Assembly: GCA_937915785.1 (NCBI GenBank) | Contig: CALGGY010000023.1 | Location: forward strand, 1 to 10,407 | Direction: 5' to 3' | Length of the DNA: 10,407 nucleotides | Origin: an uncultured Bacteroidales bacterium | Lineage (GTDB): Bacteria; Bacteroidota; Bacteroidia; Bacteroidales; P3 | Shown: piece after piece, positions 6,703 through 10,407 of the stretch | Layout: the number at the start of each line of letters is the position of its first letter | Numbering within the stretch: the stretch's first letter is position 1 | Notes under the pieces: generated by a model | What the model was told of the DNA's origin: nothing | The model's database searches: none | Seen by the model: only the letters and a program-made list of their open reading frames with translations | Translations under genes and position numbers: made by a program

Positions 6703-8856
6703 CTATTTTCTTGCTTCGAGCAGCAGCTCCAGCATTTTTATTGCCGACTCGCTGATTACCGTTCCGGGTCCGAACACGGCAGCCACGCCAGCGTCGAAAA
6801 GGAACTGGTAGTCCTGCGGAGGTATCACACCGCCGGCCACCACCATTATGTCGTCGCGGCCCAGCTTGTGCAGTTCTTCGATAACCTGAGGGAGAAGGGT
6901 TTTGTGTCCGGCGGCAAGTGAGCTGGCGCCGAGTATGTGCACGTCGTTCTCCACTGCCTGCTTGGCAGCTTCGGCCGGTGTTTGAAACAGCGGTCCCATA
7001 TCCACGTCGAAACCGAGGTCGGCATAGCCGGTGGCCACCACTTTGGCGCCACGGTCGTGTCCGTCCTGTCCCATCTTGGCTATCATAATACGAGGGCGAC
7101 GTCCCTCTATCTTTGCGAATTCGTCGGTAAGGGCTTTGGCCCGTTTAAAGCTGTCGCTGTCTTTGGTCTGGCTGCTATACACGTTGCTTATAAGGTTTAT
7201 TTTTGCTTTGTATCGTCCAAAAACTTTTTCCAGTGCGTAACTGATTTCGCCCAGCGAGGCGCGTTTGCGTGCCGCGTCTATCGAAAGGGCCAGCAGGTTG
7301 CCCTCGCCAGTCTCGGCACAGCGTGTAAGGGCGTCGAGGCAGGCCTGCACCTCGTCGTTGTTGCGTTCGGCGCGCAGTTTGGCAAGGCGTTTTATCTGTG
7401 CCTCGCGCACAGCGGTGTTGTCCACTTCGAGGGTCTCGATGGGGTCTTCGTGGGCCAGTCGGTATTTGTTGATACCAACGATGGTGTCCACGTTGCTGTC
7501 GATGCGGCTTTGTTTGCGTGCCGAAGCCTCTTCGATACGCATTTTGGGGATGCCGCTTTCGATGGCTTTGGCCATGCCGCCGAGTTTTTCCACCTCTTGT
7601 ATGTGAGCCCAAGCGCGGTGTGCTATCTCGTTGGTGAGGGTTTCCACATAGTATGAGCCTGCCCATGGGTCCACCACGCGGCAGATATTGGTCTCTTCCT
7701 GCAGGTAAATCTGCGTGTTACGTGCAATACGTGCCGAAAAGTCGGTAGGCAGGGCTATTGCCTCGTCGAGGGCGTTGGTGTGCAGGCTCTGGGTGTGTCC
7801 CAAAGCGGCGCCCATGGCTTCGATGCAGGTACGTGCCACGTTGTTGAACGGGTCTTGTTCCGTAAGGCTCCAGCCCGATGTCTGACTGTGGGTACGCAGT
7901 GCCAGCGATTTGGGGTTCTTGGGGTTGAACTGGCGTACAATCTTTGCCCAGAGCATACGTGCGGCGCGCATTTTGGCTATTTCCATGAAATGGTTCATGC
8001 CCACGCCCCAGAAGAAGGACAGACGCGGTGCGAAATCGTCCACGCTCATGCCTGCCTTGACGCCGGCGCGGAGATATTCCAAGCCATCGGCCAAGGTGTA
8101 GGCCAGCTCGATGTCGGCGGTGGCGCCGGCCTCCTGCATGTGGTAGCCGGAGATGGATATGGAGTTGAACTTGGGCATATTTTTCGAGGTGTACTCAAAA
8201 ATGTCGGCGATTATGCGCATCGACGGCAGCGGAGGGTATATGTAGGTGTTGCGCACCATAAACTCCTTGAGGATGTCGTTTTGGATGGTGCCCTGCAGCT
8301 GTTCCTGAGGCACGCCCTGCTCTTCGGCGGCAATGATGTAGAACGCCAGAATGGGCAGCACAGCGCCGTTCATGGTCATGGAAACGGACATCTTGCCAAG
8401 GTCTATCTGGTCGAAAAGTATCTTCATGTCCAGAATGCTGTCGATGGCCACGCCTGCTTTTCCCACATCGCCCACCACACGTTCGTGGTCGCTGTCGTAG
8501 CCGCGGTGTGTGGCAAGGTCAAAAGCGCAGCTAAGGCCTTTCTGTCCGGCGGCTATGTTGCGGCGGTAGAAAGCGTTGCTCTCTTCGGCAGTGCTGAAAC
8601 CGGCGTATTGGCGTATGGTCCACGGACGCATCACATACATGGTGCTGTATGGTCCGCGCAGGAAAGGCGCAATGCCTGCGGCGTAGTTCAGGTGCTCCAT
8701 GCCCAGCAGGTCGCTGTCGCCGTAAACCGGCTTCACGTCGATCTGCTCCGGAGTGCGCCAGTTTTTCTCTATTTTTTCGTTTTTCTGCCAATCGGAGAAG
8801 GACTCGTGCCCTTTTTCGCTCGACTTGAAATCAACTTTTGAAAAATCTATTCTCAT
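6703..8856 (-). CDS. mutB: Methylmalonyl-CoA mutase, large (catalytic) subunit
   Basis: This B12 enzyme interconverts succinyl-CoA and (R)-methylmalonyl-CoA, the carbon-skeleton step of the succinate-propionate pathway of Bacteroidales. The chosen start gives 717 residues, the usual length of MutB. Nearly every family landmark is present: substrate-channel segment MYVMRPWTIRQYAGFSTAEESN (73-94) with Tyr84, VRNTYIYPP with Arg202, GYHMQEAGA with Tyr238 and His239 (matching Tyr89, Arg207, Tyr243 and His244 of the Propionibacterium enzyme), and RTHSQTSGWSL (321-331). The C-terminal cobalamin domain has the DxHxxG lower-ligand motif GQDGHDRG with His600, plus the GASSL and AGGVIP loops. The TMRPWTIRQYAGF-type sequence marks methylmalonyl-CoA rather than isobutyryl-CoA mutase. 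I prefer the ATG at 8856 (MRIDFSKVDF) to the one at 8886, because the likely promoter would place transcription start next to 8886 and the extra ten residues look like leader. The small subunit gene mutA, usual directly upstream in Bacteroidota, is not here. Confidence 0.97.
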   Translation of the reverse strand: MRIDFSKVDFKSSEKGHESFSDWQKNEKIEKNWRTPEQIDVKPVYGDSDLLGMEHLNYAAGIAPFLRGPYSTMYVMRPWTIRQYAGFSTAEESNAFYRRNIAAGQKGLSCAFDLATHRGYDSDHERVVGDVGKAGVAIDSILDMKILFDQIDLGKMSVSMTMNGAVLPILAFYIIAAEEQGVPQEQLQGTIQNDILKEFMVRNTYIYPPLPSMRIIADIFEYTSKNMPKFNSISISGYHMQEAGATADIELAYTLADGLEYLRAGVKAGMSVDDFAPRLSFFWGVGMNHFMEIAKMRAARMLWAKIVRQFNPKNPKSLALRTHSQTSGWSLTEQDPFNNVARTCIEAMGAALGHTQSLHTNALDEAIALPTDFSARIARNTQIYLQEETNICRVVDPWAGSYYVETLTNEIAHRAWAHIQEVEKLGGMAKAIESGIPKMRIEEASARKQSRIDSNVDTIVGINKYRLAHEDPIETLEVDNTAVREAQIKRLAKLRAERNNDEVQACLDALTRCAETGEGNLLALSIDAARKRASLGEISYALEKVFGRYKAKINLISNVYSSQTKDSDSFKRAKALTDEFAKIEGRRPRIMIAKMGQDGHDRGAKVVATGYADLGFDVDMGPLFQTPAEAAKQAVENDVHILGASSLAAGHKTLLPQVIEELHKLGRDDIMVVAGGVIPPQDYQFLFDAGVAAVFGPGTVISESAIKMLELLLEARK

Positions 8857-8897
8857 TATCAGTAGCTTATATTTTTGTTTGAACAAAAAGTAAAATG

Positions 8898-8905
8898 CAA
8901 ATATA
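8898..8905 (-). promoter_or_regulatory. Bacteroidota-type -7 promoter element for mutB
   Basis: On the minus strand TATATTTG is an exact match to the TAnnTTTG consensus used by the primary sigma factor of Bacteroidota. It lies in an AT-rich spacer, 41 bases before the preferred mutB start. The position of the -33 box (19 bases further upstream) reads TTCC, a poor match to TTTG, so promoter strength is uncertain. Confidence 0.5.
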
Positions 8906-9015
8906 CATTTTTTTTACGACTTTCGGAAGTCTTGTCTCTCTTTTTTCAAAAAGCAATTGCTGCTTGGCTTGCGCCACTGTTTTTTATCAGTTCTTTTTCA
9001 GGCGCATTACAACAA

Positions 9016-9051
9016 AAACAGGGTGCCTCGAGCAATCGCGACACCCTGTTT
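9016..9051 (-). terminator. Intrinsic terminator of the fimbrillin/FISUMP-like gene
   Basis: A 10-bp perfect stem (9016-9025 with 9042-9051; AAACAGGGTG on the minus strand) encloses 16 bases that can form a small inner CGA/TCG hairpin. On the minus strand it runs into a T-rich tract (TTTTTGTTG counting the stem end). It begins 19 bases after the stop of the gene at 9071 and insulates it from mutB on the same strand. Confidence 0.8.
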
Positions 9052-9070
9052 AAAGTATTATAATTACAGA

Positions 9071-10407
9071 TTAATTTGCCACATAGTCTTTCACAAGGCG
9101 GACCGGTCCTCTCATTGTTACGTCCGCATTAGATACCGCAATATACGCCCATGAACCAACAACCATAGTCATAAAAATTTGTTTTGCCGTGGACGTGTGA
9201 TACATTGACGGCTGGTTTGTGTTGGCAAAAGAAGCGAATGATGTACAAGACCATGATGGGCTGGTGTTTATTAAAACAATCTTATTCAATGGCTGTACAA
9301 ATGGAAGGAAAGCCACTTCCAAGTTCTCCATAGCAGTCCAATCGGAGCCATTGTAAGTATTTCCCGAAAATGACGATGCATTGGGGTTGAAAGCCGCATT
9401 TCCGTTATTAGTGTTGGGATCGATGAAGTTGTCAGGAATTAAGATAAGTCCATCCACCCCGTTCACTTTGGCTAAGCCACGCTTGCTGGTGGCGCCTGTT
9501 CTTGTGTTGAGTAAATACGCCCATTCGTCACCCGATAAGGTGTACCAATAGCCCGGAGCGTCGGTTGTATTGGTTTTTGGATTATAAATGGCATTGAACA
9601 CTCCCCAGTCGGCATTGGCGTTGTTTCCTGTCAAATTGTCTTCTGTAAATGGAACTGCGGATGAACTAACTCCGCTAATTATCCATGTGTAGCTGGGTAC
9701 ATTTCCATTTCGGTCATAATTGTCACAAAAGTCGTCTTCGTATGGCTGATAAAGTGGGGAGCCGTTGTTATATCCGCTTGTGCCAAATACGAATTGGTCT
9801 ATCCAACCGGTATAAGTCTTGAAATGGTTTAGCCAAGTAAATTGGGCGTTGGTGCCAGTGGCCTCGAAAGTGTGCGTACACTTTACCCCGTTCTCATAAA
9901 CATTTCCGACAGAATTGCTGCCGTCGGAGTAGGTTCCGCCCACAAAGTCCCACTGGTTCTCGGCGAAACGCCATTTGCCGTTGGCGGTGCCTGTGGCGGT
10001 GGTGTGGGTGAGGTCGCCCCAAACGCCGTTCTGCGTAGCCTTGAACTGCAGGTTGCCGGGGGCGAAAAGCACTTTTTTTGTGGGGCTTACAGAGTAGTAG
10101 ATGGCGTAATCGCTGAAAGCAATGCCGGACACAGTGGTGGTGTAGATGCGGCTGCGTGCAAGTGTGGCGCTTGACACGGTTTTTTTAGTAAAATTGCCGT
10201 CGGTGTTGAAGATTTTTATTGTCAGGTCTTTTGCTGCCATGGGTGGCAGGAAAACGTAAACGTAGGTTTCGGTTGCCATGTCGATGTAGTTGTTGGTACC
10301 ATCGGAGAGGTTCACTGTGAGGGTTTGGGTAGCCGAGGCGGAGGGTGATACGGTTACGGTGTCGCTGGCAATGGAGAATTGGCCTGCCAAAGCGCCGTTG
10401 GTGGTGC
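9071..10407 (-). CDS. Large surface protein, fimbrillin-like region plus FISUMP-like C-terminal domain; 5' end beyond the right edge
   Basis: The frame is open from the right edge (reading TTNGALAGQFS) to TAA at 9073-9071, about 445 residues. The TTG at 10390 is not a credible start because the frame continues upstream, so the signal peptide is missing. The first 90 or so residues resemble fimbrillin-type domains of Bacteroidales (repeated strands, YVYVFLPPMAAKDLTIKIF then RIYTTTVSGI). From VSPTKKVLFAPGNLQFKA (about 101-118) to VRLVKDY near the end is the C-terminal domain common in multi-copy Bacteroidota surface proteins, related to FISUMP / C-type-lectin-like folds: WRFAENQWDFVGGTYSDG, GNVYENGVKC, GWIDQFVFGTSGYNNG, NADWGVFNAI, WYTLSGDEWAYLLNTR, GLAKVNGVDGLILIPD. 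The family's usual YWSSS near the end is replaced here by PSWSCTSF. The function is unknown, probably surface exposure or adhesion. Base composition changes from about 55% GC before 9840 (5' side) to about 45% over the C-terminal part. Its terminator follows at once. Confidence 0.78.
   Translation of the reverse strand, partial: TTNGALAGQFSIASDTVTVSPSASATQTLTVNLSDGTNNYIDMATETYVYVFLPPMAAKDLTIKIFNTDGNFTKKTVSSATLARSRIYTTTVSGIAFSDYAIYYSVSPTKKVLFAPGNLQFKATQNGVWGDLTHTTATGTANGKWRFAENQWDFVGGTYSDGSNSVGNVYENGVKCTHTFEATGTNAQFTWLNHFKTYTGWIDQFVFGTSGYNNGSPLYQPYEDDFCDNYDRNGNVPSYTWIISGVSSSAVPFTEDNLTGNNANADWGVFNAIYNPKTNTTDAPGYWYTLSGDEWAYLLNTRTGATSKRGLAKVNGVDGLILIPDNFIDPNTNNGNAAFNPNASSFSGNTYNGSDWTAMENLEVAFLPFVQPLNKIVLINTSPSWSCTSFASFANTNQPSMYHTSTAKQIFMTMVVGSWAYIAVSNADVTMRGPVRLVKDYVAN

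Larger units (their letters stand above)
8857..9070. other. Intergenic region upstream of mutB
   Basis: This 214-base AT-rich gap between two genes on the minus strand holds the mutB promoter element (8898-8905) and the terminator of the upstream gene (9016-9051). No mutA remnant, RNA gene or cobalamin-riboswitch-like structure was recognised in it. Confidence 0.65.

Noticed and set aside
7780..8841. 353-codon plus-strand frame antisense to mutB
   Set aside because: It is the shadow of the highly conserved mutase sequence; its His/Val/Gly-rich composition and lack of motifs argue against a gene.
8875..9063. 62-codon plus-strand frame across the mutB upstream gap
   Set aside because: It overlaps the mutB promoter and the minus-strand terminator, has no ribosome binding site and no recognisable domain.
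9071..9300. Possible diversity-generating retroelement target: C-type-lectin-like 3' end followed by a hairpin
   Set aside because: No reverse transcriptase, no template repeat and no concentration of AAY codons in the last 200 bases were seen. The hairpin is adequately explained as a terminator.

Overview
The window looks like Bacteroidota (Bacteroidales) DNA, probably a contig assembled from a gut or rumen-type community. The evidence is a SusC/RagA-family outer-membrane receptor fragment, an M16 peptidase with the Bacteroidales-type ending DEIFGY, a Bacteroidota-style promoter (TATATTTG) ahead of a methylmalonyl-CoA mutase, start codons mostly without Shine-Dalgarno sequences, and a fimbrillin-like surface protein. 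No rRNA, tRNA, CRISPR array, transposase or integrase was seen.

Layout. Bases 1-61 hold the first 20 codons of a gene on the minus strand that runs off the left edge. It sits in AT-rich DNA (about 27% GC over the first 90 bases) and, unlike the other genes, has a strong GGAGG ribosome binding site. From about base 100 to 1054 there is the middle of a SusC-like beta barrel with neither start nor stop, GC-rich and using TCC for serine. At about 1046-1057 it passes in frame into the C-terminal half to two-thirds of an M16 (insulinase-type) peptidase, which uses AGC for serine and ends at 2680. The result is one open frame, 170-2680, that probably does not exist as a natural gene. The first kilobase is best read as a mosaic of up to three source DNAs, made either by chimeric assembly or by rearrangement.

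From 2681 the sequence is coherent. A strong terminator hairpin (2698-2737) follows the M16 gene. Fourteen bases later starts a tight two-gene operon: an integral membrane GT-C-like protein with a long soluble tail (2752-5049), then, two bases on, a lipoprotein with a GH5-like catalytic barrel and a carboxypeptidase-regulatory-like C-terminal domain (5052-6509). Together they suggest synthesis plus trimming of an envelope glycan. This is the least described system in the window. A hairpin at 6647-6682 serves both this operon and the convergent gene.

On the minus strand lie mutB, a complete methylmalonyl-CoA mutase catalytic subunit (6703-8856) without an adjacent mutA, and a large surface protein (9071 to the right edge) joining a fimbrillin-like region to a FISUMP-like C-terminal domain, with its own terminator at 9016-9051. 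MutB belongs to the succinate-propionate pathway and is not functionally linked to the flanking envelope genes.
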